NCBI GenBank assembly: GCA_964017065.1
Contig: OZ024784.1
Coordinates: 16,597,152 to 16,661,151, forward strand
Direction of reading: 5' to 3'
DNA length: 64,000 bases
From: Haliclona indistincta
Lineage: Eukaryota; Porifera; Demospongiae; Haplosclerida; Chalinidae
The notes beneath the pieces were generated by a model, which was given only the letters and a program-made list of their open reading frames with translations, was not told where the DNA came from and searched no databases. Of this stretch, positions 23,847-36,461 are shown one piece after another. Numbering within the stretch: the first letter of the stretch is position 1; every line of letters begins with the position of its first letter. Position numbers and translations under genes: made by a program.

Positions 23847-26455
23847 ATGTTTAAAGTATTGTTATTATTCTTTTTAGATCTTGTTGATGCTGATGCCACT
23901 CATGAAGCATTTCAACAAGAGGTTGGTGTTTGCATCTCAAATCTAGTCGTGAGTGGGTCACCTGGTAGTGGCAAGACATCTGTAGTTACGTTATCAGTTG
24001 GTGAACCTGCTCCTGATGTCCGGAATAGTACTGGCTGCATAGAGACTCCTGTACGTGCCATAGCACGAGGTACAATCTGTGCAAATGGCACTAAATTGCA
24101 AAAACTCCAAACTGAAGAAATGCTCCACAAGGTCTGTCAGGCAATGAAGCACAAGGTTGATGAGATAAAGAGCAACCAATGTGATATAGATCAGTTTCAG
24201 CATGAAGAATCCTCAGTTGCAACAGATCAACCATCTACTGACGCTTCTTCATCAATAAGCAATGATTTCCAGATATTAACTAGTCCTAGCAATGATGTCC
24301 AGATATCAACTGACAATGTTCAGATATCTTCTAGTCCCAGCTACACTGAATCTAGTGCTGGCCAAGATGAAGACCTCCAGGTTTTTTCAAAGCTGATTGC
24401 TGAGATATCTTCTGTTGAGGCATCAACTGAGTTCTTGACTGCTCACTTGGTCTTGACTATAGACTCTGGAGGTCAGCCACACTTCATGGATGTAGCACCA
24501 CTCTTTCTCCGCAACAGCTCCTTGTTTCTTATCACAGTAAAATTGAACGAGCGATTGGACTCCAAACCAAAATTCAATTTTTTTATCAACGGGCAGGCAA
24601 TTGAGATGAGCAACACAGAGCTCCAACCGACCAACCTGCAGCTAATAGAGCAGCTTGCCAAGAGTATATCATCACTTCAACTCTCAACCACTGCCTCGGA
24701 TGGAGCCGAGTCAAGACATGCAAAGTTCATGATTGTAGGTACGTTTGCTGACAAAGCCGATGAGTGCCAGGGTGAGAGCATTGCCAATAAAAACAGCATA
24801 CTTCGTGACCGATTAAAGGATTACGAGGCTGAACGAATCGATGAAGGGAATGATGTCATCTTTGCTATCAATGCTGTCACCACTGACCCAGACGAGCGCC
24901 AAAAGGCAGCAGTGCGACTTCAGGACAAGATAATCAATACTCCTGGCACAGCTATCAAAACAAAAATCAAGCTGCGATGGTTTGGTTTACTTCTTCACTT
25001 GCTTGATGAGGCTGAGAAGAGTGGGGTACCTATTATCCCACTGGACGATGTGCTTGCTGCTGGAAGATGTCTTCAGATGTCTAACAATGAAATTCGGAAG
25101 GCAGTAGCATTTTTTCATGAGCTAAACCTCATCATGTATTTCTCAACCGACAAGCTTGGCAGCATTGTTTTTGTCGATGTGAAGCCTATACTAAGCAATG
25201 TGTCCAATCTTATTGGCATTTCTTTTATTGATAAAGATAAGCTTAAAAAAATCTTTAGCCCCAACCTACCAGCTGATGCCCAGAGATTACTGAGAGATTA
25301 CGGTACATTCTCCCGTGAGATCTTGGATTCTTCATTTCATTTCTCAGCTCCTCTTACCACGGATGTGTTCCTAAACTTACTGGAGCACCTTTGTGTGATT
25401 GCACGTATTCAAAAGGATGGCCAGACAAGCTTCTTTCTTCCAAGTGCTTTACCTCATGCACCACAAGATATCCTTCGGGAGAAAGAGCAAATCTCCCATA
25501 TTTATACACCATGGATACTGGTGTTGCAGGCCAGACGGGGTACTAAATTAGTTAATGTTCCTATTCCAAATGGTTATCTACCCACGCTTGCTGTTCATCT
25601 GCTTAACTCACCCAAATTTGAAGCAGACCTTTCGACTCGTCAATATCGTAACCTCATGAGTGTTCTTTATGTTCGTGGTGGCCGCATTTATCTAATAGAG
25701 AAAAGTCTTCACCTTCAAATCTATTTCACCTGGGACAATGAACTGACCGAAGATTGCTTTTCCATTCGTTTTGCAATACTAGATGCTCTTATTAAGGTCG
25801 AGGAGAAGCTTCATTTCATACCAGGTATCTTGATCAAGAAGGACGCCTTCCTTTGTTCTTGCGATGGCTCTCGGCAGCACGTCTGTGTGTTCAACACACA
25901 GTCTAATAGAGCTTCTTGCAATAGGTGCGAGAGACCACATCAACTCAATCACAAACAACTGTGCTGGTTGATGCAGCCATCAGAAGGTATGGTTTCACCT
26001 TATTAATGTGCTTCAGTGCTTATACTGTATGTTTAGCTTCTGCAGTTCTGTGCTCCATGAAAGGTCTAACATCAGTAGGCTCTACTTCAGCACCAGAAAG
26101 AGGTAAAGTCATTTTGTAAAAAAAATTGTTTTTATTTCATTTTATATGCACAGCCGATCTACTCAACAGACCACTAAGAATGCGTGAACTGATGCATAAA
26201 GTAGCAAGCAGAGTTACTGACAAGTGGTACATGATCGGACTAGAACTGGACATTGAGCAACACCAACTGAACACAATCAGACAGTCATCTCATCAAGATG
26301 CTATTCTATGTTTTTCCAGAGTGTTTGAACTGTGGCAGAATCAGGCCGATCCTCCCTTCACATGGACTACTATTGTGGGTGTCCTTCGTTCTCCGATAGT
26401 ACAAGAGAACTCACTAGCAAAAGAGATTGAAGACTGGCTAATGAGAGAACAATAA
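23847..26455 (+). CDS. Roc-COR-like P-loop GTPase with C-terminal Death domain
   Basis: The main exon is open from the ATG at 23847 to about 25987. It has a P-loop (VSGSPGSGKTS, near residue 36), a Ser/Asp-rich insert, then the switch-II motif DSGGQPH and a degenerate G4 (TFADKAD), as in Roc domains. Next is a COR-like region (KLRWFGLLLHLLDEAEKSG, then helix-rich sequence to about residue 560). It ends with a Cys cluster (CSCDG..., CNRCE...). Two further exons join in phase 1, at about 26047-26101 and from 26154. The last encodes a Death domain (LMHKVASRVTDKWYMIGLEL ... LAKEIEDWLMREQ). The likely role is intracellular signalling of the death or innate-immunity type. A phase-compatible acceptor at 23879 would also allow splicing from the exon ending at 23230, so this may be the 3' part of the upstream gene. 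Confidence 0.82.
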
Positions 26456-26607
26456 TCATAATCATCGTCATAATATATTATTGTCCACTGCTTTCATAAT
26501 TATTCTCTTCACAACATTTACAAGGCGTGTCTCGTTACGCATGCTTATTAACCCTTTAGTTACTGAATTTACAAATCTAATACCACAAAGCTCGAGCTCC
26601 AGTGAGA
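26456..26607 (+). promoter_or_regulatory. short intergenic promoter region of NEMF
   Basis: Only about 150 bp separate the stop of the Death-domain gene from the NEMF ATG, so the NEMF core promoter must lie here or within the upstream gene. No TATA box is obvious. Confidence 0.4.
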
Positions 26608-27674
26608 ATGAAGGAAAGATTCGCGACCATAGACGTGGTTGCCGAGGTGGAGTATCTCAACAGGAGGTAAGAAAATAGTCTAATACAGGCGAATAACAAG
26701 AAGCAGCGTCGAGAAGAACGTCACAAGACTGCTAGTTTGCCCACGTGGATAAGTTGTCACTAGTCTCCGCTATCTCTCTCAGGTTGCTGGGGATGCGGCT
26801 AGCCAACGTGTATGATATCGACCACAAGACATACTTACTCAAACTAGCCAGGTACAGCCAGTAGCATCATCTATGGGTACAAAGCGTGTTTATGATTTAT
26901 TCTCTCAGGTCAGAGCAAAAGGCTATATTGCTATTTGAGTCAGGTTGTCGCATGCATATAACAGAATTTGAATGGCCGAAGGGAATGATGCCTTCAGGAT
27001 TCTCAATGAAGGTTACTCTATAGTTATCTTTGTCAAGTTCACCACATACTCTCACAGCTTCGTAAGCACCTGAGGACAAAGCGGCTTGTTTCACTCACTC
27101 AGTTGGGAGTTGATAGAGTAGTGGATCTTCAGTTCGGCTCAGGAGAGGTAGCACATCATCTCATCATAGAGCTGTATGACAGAGTGAGCTTATACTGGTC
27201 AATAGAGACAGTGTTCAAAGTGTGTTGTATCAAGGGTAATGTGATTCTCACTGACCACTCCTATACAATACTGAGCATATTGCGGACACGTACTGATGCT
27301 GATACTGATGCTCGGTTTGCGTCCAGAGAGACATTTTCAATGGAGACAGTGAAGAGAGAGCAACCAGTACCAACAGCAGAACGGTAGGTCAACCCTGATG
27401 CTTACATCGATTGTAGTGTTTTGTTCAGGACTCGTGAGATTCTAGCAGCTGCTAAACCTGGTGACCAGCTGAAACATGTGCTCAATCCACACTTTGGTGA
27501 GCTGGAATCATCAACATCCTCATGATGTGTCCTCTGTGCTTTATCTAGTATATGGATCAGCACTGCTCACTCACTGTATACTGGGGGCGGGGTTCCCAGA
27601 CAATGTTAGACTAGGAAATGGAGTAGATGCAGAGAAAGGTAAAGAAACGAAAGTTATACAAAGCACGCTCTTAC

Positions 27675-27732
<58 letters not shown>

Positions 27733-30700
27733 GAAAGATCTCGACAAGGTGATGGCTGCATTAGCAGAAGCAGATGGCTTGTTCAAATCATTGACCTCTC
27801 AACCCAGCAAAGTAAGTACCAAAGTGTACATACTACCTGATATTAGTACAATGCTGTTCAGGGAATTCTCATTCTGAAGAGAGAGAAGATACCCTGTGCT
27901 GTAGCTGCTACTGGTCTAGGAGCAGAACAGACCAATGATATATTCACGTTAGCGCTGTGTGAGTTCTCTTCCTGACTGACCTCTTGTTTTTTCTCTCCAG
28001 AAATGTTGAGTTTCATCCCATGCTGTTCAGACAGCATCAGACTGCTGACTACAAAACACTTGACTCATTTGATAGAGTAGGTGATCCAAATTGAGCAAAA
28101 ATAAGGCTCTTGCTTACACAATAAATTTTATTTCAGGCAGTGGACGAATTCTTCTCAGCTAAGAGCGGGCAGAAGCAAGATCTCAAAGCCATACAGCTGG
28201 TATAGCATACAGTACTCATTGACTTTATGCTTCCATTGATGTCTTGCTCATTTCAGCAAAAGACAGCTGTGAAGAAGCTTGAGAATATCAAACAGGATCA
28301 TACGAGGAGGATCGATACCTTGATGAAAGCTCAGGTTAGATTATTAACCCTTCTATCCCTCTCTATTTAACCCCTTGCAGGAGGAGGACGTCTACAAGGC
28401 AACACTGATAGAGCTGAACTCTGACCTTATAGAGCGAGCGTGTTTAGTCATTAGAAGTGCTGTAGCTAATTCAATGGATTGGAGTGATATTGAGCTGCTT
28501 GTGAAGGATGCCCAGACCAGAGGAGACCCTGTAGCTCAATCAATACATGGACTCAAACTGTATAGTAACCATATTACAATGATGCTCAAGTATGTCAATG
28601 TATTGCTATGCTATGTTGGATTTATATGTGTGGTGTTCCTTATAGAGAGCCAGATTTTAGTGATGAAGATGAAGAAGAGGAAGAGGAGGAAATTGCTAGT
28701 AAAAAGAGTAAGAAGAAAACGGTTAGTTTTGTGTATTTCTGTGAGATGACTTGCTGTTTGATGTTTGTGTAGAAGGGAAAGAAAGGCGTCAAGGTTGATA
28801 TTGATTTGGAGTTATCTGCATACGCTAATGCTAGAAAGTAACTCAATGCTATACTAGTTTGACTAGTTTGTGATACTTGTTTTGACGTAGGTATTTTGAC
28901 CACAAGAAGCATGCTGCTAAGAAACAGCAAAAGACAATCGACGCTTCTGCAAAGGTAGTGTCACTAGCATGGTTGTGTGCTGTTAGTAGTTGTGGTGCTT
29001 TCTCAGGCTCTCAAATCAGCTGAGAAGAAGACCAAGCAAGTTCTGAAAGAAGCAGCAACTGTGTCTAAGATACATAAAGCCAGGAAGGTCCATTGGTAAG
29101 AGAAAAGTTGAGAGAGAGAAGGTGGGGTGGTATGTCTTCTACACAGGTTTGAGAAGTTCTACTGGTTTATTAGTTCAGAGAACTACCTCATTATAGGTGG
29201 GCGTGACCAACAACAGAATGAACTAATAGTGAAGAAATATCTCAATGACGGTAATCATGAAACATTGAGTTTTTCATTGTCCTGATCTCTCTTCTCAAGG
29301 TGACCTGTATGTTCATGCTGACCTCCATGGAGCAACTAGTGTAATCATCAAGAATCCAACAGGTGAGCAGGATACAATATTGAGAGATGTTACGCATTTC
29401 CTTTTTTTCATTCAGGAGGACCAGTGCCTCCAAAGACACTCAACGAGGCAGCACTAATGGCGGTCTGCTATAGCTCAGCCTGGGAAGCTAAGATAGTCAC
29501 CAGCGCCTGGTGGGTCTACCATAACCAGGTCAGCTATCATCAAAACATCGACTTATTAGACTCTCCCTCTTTCTCTACCTCTCTCCAGGTATCCAAGACA
29601 GCCCCTACTGGTGAGTACCTCACTACTGGTAGCTTCATGATCAGAGGTGAGTGTGCTGCATTATGCTGAGATCAACTACTGCACAATGTGTTTAGGAAGG
29701 AAGAATTACATGCCTCCTTGTCAACTGACCATGGGCTTTGCAGTGTTGTTCAAGGTTCCTATTACATTCTTTCTTAACTCACTCATTCACACACTTACCC
29801 ATTTTTGCACAATATGATTGCAATGTACAGTACTTTACTGTGTTTTTTTTGTTTTTTTTTGTTTTTTTGGTTTTTACTTTGTTGTGAGTTTAAATTTGTA
29901 TTCTTCAGCTTGATGATCTGTGTGTCAGTAAACACAAGAATGAAAGACGAGTCAAATCAAGTGATGATGACCAGTCAATAGTGTGTTGGATTCCATGATC
30001 TTTTATCAAGTTTTTAAACTTTGTTTTGTGTGTGTAGATCAGTGAGGCAACTAGTGAATTATCACTGGAAGAGGAGGAGGAGATAGAGATGGAGGAAGAG
30101 AATGGAGAGGAGAATACAGAGGATAATCAACCTTTAGAAGGTTAGTAAGTAGCAACAACATACATCATGTTGCTGTACTCGCTATTATAGCTATGGCTGG
30201 TGGTGGTGAGGAGGTAGGAGAAACAGCTCTGCAAGAGGTGGAGAGCGAAGAGGAAGATGAGACAGAACTGGCTTATCCTGATACAGTAATACAACTGCAT
30301 CATGTTGGAGGAGACAGGTATATAGAAATAACCTGTACTGTATCTTATAGTACACATGTGTCTAGGTTTGAGCTACAGAGAAGTGTCAGCACTGCCTCTT
30401 CTACAACTCTAGACACTCGTGACGATACTGCCCAACAACACAAGGTAGAGAGGAGGACAAACACGTTACTCAACACACTTTGTACATATTTTTTACAGGG
30501 AGACAGAGGGCATAAGCACATGTCAACCAAACAGAGAAGGTATATAGCTCCTACAGTAGCTTGTTGTGTGATGTTAGTGCTGTTGTGTTAGAATTATGAA
30601 ACAGCAAGGTAGAGGGGAGGGAGCCACTAGCATTCCGGATGAGGTCCACCATGAGAATAAGGTGTGTTGTTAGTACAGCACTGCTGCTATCCACACATTG

Positions 30701-32023
30701 CTTCTTAGAAGAAGAAAGGCTCTCAGAAACCACCTGCCCAGCCACCCCCTCAACAATATAAGAGAGGTCAAAAGGTAAACACAACCTGGAGAAGAATATC
30801 CCCATTACACTATGTCCATAGTCTAAGCAGAAGAGAGTCAGAGACAAGTATGGAGACCAGGATGAGGAAGAAAGACTATTGAAGATGGAGATACTAGCTG
30901 TAGGCTTTCACACTCACACACACATTGGTATATTGTGTACTTCATGTAGTCTGCTGGTGAACCAAAACCAGATGATAGGGCTAAAGGAAAGAAAGGGAAG
31001 AGAGGAGAGTCTGCCAATCCCAAGCACAAATATCACCAGAAAACTAAGAACAGAGGAGGGGAAGGAAGCGGCATTGTAGAACAGCATCACAAGCAAGAGC
31101 CTCCCAAGTTCCTATCAGCTAGCAGAGTTGTGGAGGACAAGGGAAGTGAAGAGAGAGAAGAGAACAGTGAAATTCCTGAACAGTTATCAGAGGAGCAACC
31201 AGTCTTGGAAGAGGTGGTGGAGAAGGAGGGAGAAGACAATGTAGAGAATGAGGACCAAGGTTCTACTGGTGGTTCTCCTCCTGATCAAGATATCCACACT
31301 ATTGCTGTCCCTTCAATGAATGAAGTCGCAGATTTATCAGCCACTATTGAAAAAGTGAGTGTGTGTAGACTTGTAAAAATCATGAGCATTTGGCTGTCTG
31401 CAGGTACAGGTGGATGGAGATGTTGCCGTTGTATCTGATGATGAGGAAAAGAAGGCTCTCATAGATGAAGAGAACTTGCTACAGCTGGAGGAAGCTAAGA
31501 AGGTATGCTGTTAGTTCACTTCAGCTGTTTGCGTGTATATCTGTTGTGTAGGATTCTTCTTCACTCTTGTTGGACTCACTAACAGGTTCACCATTCTCTG
31601 ATGATGTTCTCTTGTTTGCTGTTCCTGTGTGTGCACCATACTCTGCTGTACTCAACTACAAGTATGTGTGTGCAAGTGTGTAAACCTATGCTCCTCAACA
31701 CTTGTTCCCTCTCAGGTTTAAAGTTAAGCTCATTCCGGGCACAAACAGAAGAGGAAAGGGTAGGTATTGTACTGTTAGTTGTCTATGAGTAGCCTTTCTG
31801 TCATGTTTAGCTGCAAAGACTGCTGTACACCGATTCATTCAAACCAAGGAAACTTCACAATTAGAACGAGATCTTCTGAAGAGTATTAAAGTGAGTTGAA
31901 GAATGAACAATGTGTAACTATTATGGTGTCCTTGTGATCCATCAGGACAATGACCTCTCGAGGTATTTTCCTGGTAAGGTCAAAATGACGATACCACAAG
32001 CCCTCAGAGGCCGCCACAAGTAA
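26608..32023 (+). CDS. NEMF: NEMF / Rqc2 ribosome quality control factor
   Basis: NEMF binds stalled 60S subunits carrying peptidyl-tRNA, recruits the E3 ligase Listerin and directs C-terminal tailing of stalled chains. Exon 1 gives [20 protein letters not shown]. It continues with [34 protein letters not shown] and [20 protein letters not shown] (NFACT-N). A coiled-coil middle region follows (for example [20 protein letters not shown]). The NFACT-R block has [28 protein letters not shown] and [18 protein letters not shown]. After acidic and Lys-rich stretches the C-terminal domain has [19 protein letters not shown] and [14 protein letters not shown], ending with taa at 32021. Every block matches the human protein in order, through about twenty short introns. 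The gene looks intact. Confidence 0.95.
27675..27730. repeat. (TC)n microsatellite in a NEMF intron
   Basis: An almost pure TC tract of about 55 bp sits just before a splice acceptor and probably serves as an extended polypyrimidine tract. Length changes here could affect NEMF splicing. Confidence 0.9.
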
Positions 32024-32245
32024 AACAGAAATATTTTGTCAATTTAATATTTATTTTCAATTTGATATTTTGAATCACGAGTAAATTGTGTGTGCACTTG
32101 AATATGCAATCATGCATTCTTGTGCATAAGGTGATACAGATAGAAGACCATGCAAGCTTTCCAACAAGCTTTCCATCTGTTTAGCATTTCAAGGGCATTC
32201 ACTTCCATAAAGTTTTTCTACAAAATAATGCATGACAAGTTCCAG

Positions 32246-33350
32246 TTAATTATCTGCAAGATCTTGCCTGATTCCTGGTGGTAAGCGTTCGTCTTCAGGA
32301 CAATACCAAACTTGAGATGGGTCAGGACGAAATTTTCTCTCCACCTTGACTTTATGAAAGCATTTTTCGTGCTTTACTTGACTTATATCTACTTTACTTT
32401 TCTTGAGATACAAACGTTTGTTGCAGTCACCAAAATAAAAGGCAAATGCGAAGCGGTCATAGCAGCCATCAGCATATGACCTTTTGATAAACTCGGGAAC
32501 CATCTCAGCGTCCCAGTTTATTCGACCATCTTCATGAACAAACCCATTCAGCCTGAAGTGATCGCTGTCTTGTAAAGGGGGAAGATGCTTTACCTCATCA
32601 GTTGCCTGAACCTCAGTATGTATTATGATGACATAGCATATCTGTTTCTTATATCGAAGTGTTCCTCCAATCCGAAGGAACACATCGCCATCTTGTTTAC
32701 AAGTCTAACCATACTGGTACGTGCCTAATGCCGATTTAAAACTCGTTGTGAGTTTTGACTGCCATAAATGCTGGAATTGCCAGGACAAGTATCACCCCAC
32801 CAGATGTAGCCACCATCAGGTAGAACATGCTGCTTGTTGTTGACTGAAGTGTACCAGGTTTGGATTGTTGGTATCCTAATGTGTGTGAGGTCACATCGGT
32901 ATGATTCTCCATAAGAAGAGCTGCCTGTACCTTTACAAACACTCTTTCCATATTTTTTCTTTGGTTGAATGCAGTAATGAATTCCTTCTCCTGCAATCTC
33001 CATTTCAACCACATTTTTCTTGTGAGTGATGTGTGAAATATTAAATATTTTCACATCATTTTCTTTGTCTTCAAGAAATGCAGACTCACTACATTCTCCC
33101 CAAGGAAAGAAAGTCACAAACTGCTTTGGATAAAACACTTCAGGATGAAATTTTGAGTGCTCCCAACTTTCTTGAAAATATCTACAAAATGTAAAGCTGA
33201 TTCATAGGCAGCAGATAGTATGCTCTTACGTACCTTCCTGGAACAGGCTTGCTGTTTACAGCAGACGAGGCCTTGCTAGCTTCCTACAGAAAACTAAGTG
33301 TATTCATAATTTTGGCAGATTGTACAAATTTTGAAGAATCGTACCTCCAT
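32246..33350 (-). pseudogene. broken member 1 of the tandem PWGEC/WWG family (type A)
   Basis: Like its intact neighbours it has short first exons (ATG at 33350) and one long exon with FFPWGEC, ISHITHKK, SYRCDL, GGYIWWG, IGGTLRYKKQICYVII and a C-terminal WYCPED. Near 32750 a one-base loss shifts the frame (the family reads YGSxKLTTSFKSALGT here), so the first frame ends at 32725. In the shifted frame a TAG at about 32707 stands where the relatives have Gln. Two independent lesions indicate a pseudogene. The rest is well preserved, so the loss is recent. It converges on NEMF, with about 220 bp between the two ends. Confidence 0.8.
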
Positions 33351-33646
33351 TGAAGCAAATATTAGATTTCGCTATTGTAGTGGCACTTCTTGATCATGAA
33401 ATGCAAAGTATTCAACATAGTACAGGCTATCATCATTAAGATTATATCCCTCCCATGATTTACTGGAAATTCAAAGTGGTTTCATAGACTCCCTTTACTA
33501 TGGATAGCTCCTCCTGTTAAGTACATGTATTTTTTCTGTTCGAAAGTGGACATGCAGCTATTATTAATGTCTTCAGCTAGCATTAGTCATTTATGATTCA
33601 AAAGTTATACAAGACATAGTTCGAATCGATCTAGTCTAGCTGTCCT

Positions 33647-34701
33647 TCAAAAGTCAAACAAATCATCATCCCACTCTTGCTGGGCAGTTAGTTCTTGTAT
33701 GCTCTTGTCACTAGGGAGTTTGGGATGATCAGGACAGAACCATGTTTTTTCATCACCATTACGCTTGTACTCCAGTGGACGAAATTCACTTTTGACCTTG
33801 AAAGTACGTATGCAGAATGGGTGAGGATGTTTTGGATTATACTTTACTTGATGTAACGGCAGCTTAAGGCTAGTGTCATCACGGCTAAAGTAGAACCCAA
33901 ACACTAACTGTTCCCATGCATCATCACAGAGTTGCTGCTTGTTAAACACCAACTTGGCATCAGATTTAACCACTTTGCCATTCTTGTCAAGGAGATCATT
34001 AAGAGTAACATGGCCTCCTTCCTCAGTTACTGGTGGTAGGTGTTCAACTTGGCTTAGGTCATCAGTGTCAGCACAGACTAGGATGACATAACAGATTTCC
34101 TTTTTGTATCGAAGAGTGCCAGCCTTTTTAAAGAAAAGACCTGGAGGCTCTGTCGTACTTTTTGTAGCATGAGCTTGGCGAAACTGCTCAAGAATGCAAG
34201 AAAAGCTGGTAGTGAACACATGGCCTCCATAGCGTGACTCTTTTAATTCTTCTTTTATACCCCACCACGAGTAGTATCCCTTGGGAAGGAGATGATCATC
34301 TGGCGACACATACTGGTATCGTGTTGCTTTGGTTGGAACTTCTTCGTCTCCTAATTTCAGGCATTTATATGAGTAGCCAACTGGTCTTCCGTCCTCTACA
34401 TATCCACACTTTCCATTCCTTGGATAAGATTTGAAGATAAAATTTTGGCCACTAAGAATTTCCTCAGCACTTCTCCTGTGAGTGGCGTGGCATAGGTTGT
34501 TGACTGCAATATTGTCAGGTGGTAGACCAGTTACACTGTCACATTCTTTCCATGGAAGATGTGATACAAAGCCATCAAACGCTACTTCTATTGAAACCCG
34601 TTCCTCCCAGTCACTCTCAAGTTCTCTAGAATAGTAACATAGTTTTCACACTAAGCTATTATAAATTCAAATCCTTACCTTCCACTTTTGTTTGTTTCCA
34701 T
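33647..34701 (-). CDS. member 2 of the tandem PWGEC/WWG family (type B), unknown function
   Basis: Exon 1 (34679-34701) encodes METNKSG and ends in phase 2. Exon 2 (34622 down to 33647) is open throughout, giving about 330 residues. Family landmarks are HLPWKECDS, NLCHATHRR, GKCGYVEDGRPVGYSYKC, LPKGYYSWWG, YGGHVFTTSF, FKKAGTLRYKKEICYVIL, LPPVTEEGGHVTLNDLLD, WEQLVFGFYFS and TWFCPDHP near the end. No signal peptide or membrane segment is seen, so it is probably cytosolic. The product is not recognised. Regular alternation of short beta-like stretches and conserved Trp/Cys suggests a compact domain with two halves. Confidence 0.75.
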
Positions 34702-35229
34702 GTAAGTTTCTCTATTGACTCTGAATATAATAATTATAGTCATGACATCACCACCTGACATTATATACTCACAGTCTTCCCTCTTCAAATGCCTGTTTCG
34801 TGAGCCTCCTGAAATCTAAATTTCTTTTTGTTATGTTAGTTTTTATTGCGAATCAGCTTTCCTACAATCTCAAGGGACTGGCCCCAGTTCCCTTGAGACC
34901 AGCCCTCAGGCCCCTTGGCGTTGTTTTAACTCTTCTGCAACTATGTAAAAGGTTCAATGAATCCACATAGTGGTGAGAAACACCAACTGCTACCAGAACA
35001 ACAACAGCAACTACTGTATGTTACACAACACAAGTAGACTCTTGAGCTAACAGTAATCAAGTACTTGAGTATGATGTAATCTTTAAGAGTGGTTCAATGG
35101 TACTGTAAGTGTTACAATAATATACCCTTAGCCTGAGTGTTCTCTACAGTGTTTTATAACAGCTGTGTGTAATAAAATTAATTTTATGTTGCAGTAAATT
35201 ATAATAAAGAAATGTGGTAGACTATTGGT

Positions 35230-36146
35230 TTATTGAAGGTCAGGGCAGCACCATTTTGTGGCTCCTTCAGGAAGAAATGAGCGAATACATTGAGTGTGCT
35301 TAACTTGAGATTTTTCCACTTTAGACTTTTCAAGACGTAGTGGTTTATCACTGTTGTTATAATAGAATGCGAATGCAAAATGATCGAAGCTGCCATTGCT
35401 GTATGACTTTGAAGTGAATGCAGGAGTAGCTTTCCAGTCAGCAACCCGACCATCTTTATCAAGAAATCCCTTCAATTTGAAGTTCGTAGTATTCTTTAAA
35501 GGTGGTAGTGCCTTAATCTCAGCTGATGCCTTATCGGTGTGAACTACAATTACATAGCATATCTCCTTCTTGTAGCGAAGAGTGCCTCCAACTCGAAAAA
35601 ACACATCTGCATCTCGATCACCAGTTTGACCACACTTGAATGTGCCCAATACAGATTTAAAACTGATAGTGAGTTTTTCACTGCCATACATTGAAGATGG
35701 TGGTCCTGTACTGGTACCCCACCAGATGTAGTGTCCATCGGGTAGAACAAGTTGATCCTTGGTTACTGGAGTGTACTTTGTCTTTGCTGTTGGTGCACTG
35801 CGCTTGAGGTCACATCGGTATGATTCTCCCAAGGGAGAGCCATCGGTCACTTCATAGCCACATTTCCCATATTTCTTGGCTGCTGTAAAGCAGTAGTGAG
35901 TTCCAGTATCCATTTCAGTCACATTCTTCTTGTGAGTGATGTGTGAAATTTTCCATATTGCCTGAGACCGGTTACTCTTTTCACGCTTGCATTTTCCCCA
36001 TGGAAAGTGTGTTACGAGCTTTGTCGGGTAGTAAACCTCAGGAAGAAAGTATTGCTTATCCCAACCGTCTTCGAAGTACCTGTAAAATTTCCCGATTGTA
36101 AGGAATACAAAGACATCAGATGAACTAACCTTCCAGGAACAGACAT
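35230..36146 (-). CDS. member 3 of the tandem PWGEC/WWG family (type A)
   Basis: Exon 1 (36130-36146) encodes only MSVPG, phase 2. Exon 2 runs from 36079 to 35230 without a stop. It shows THFPWGKC, ISHITHKKN, KYGKCGYEVTDGSPLGESYR, LPDGHYIWWG, SMYGSEKL, RVGGTLRYKKEICYVIVVHT, LPPLKNTT, FDHFAFAFYY and a C-terminal KWCCPD. It is intact, about 285 residues long and has no membrane segment. The regions upstream of this and other copies also resemble each other (for example ctgtcaaaaccacctcc at about 36180 and 39545), so whole gene-plus-flank units were duplicated. Function unknown. Confidence 0.75.
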
Positions 36147-36461
36147 GTTGCGAGATATAACGTTGACCCAGTGCTAGCTGTCAAAACCACCTCCTCTATT
36201 TTCAGGAAGTCATCACTTGTATGTGTGCCTGTCTAGAGTGTATTCATATTGTTTACTGCTAATTCCCAAATTACCACAAGATCAGCTAATGATTATTCTG
36301 TGATAATTTCTAATTATCTACAAGCATTTGTCTTTCCTTGGCTAGTGTTCATCTTATGGATAATATCATGTATTTGCACATTGTATGCATTATACTGACT
36401 GTCAATCACATGATCTGTTAACCACATCATCTGTACAAGTATTTCGCTATGATCAGTTTTG

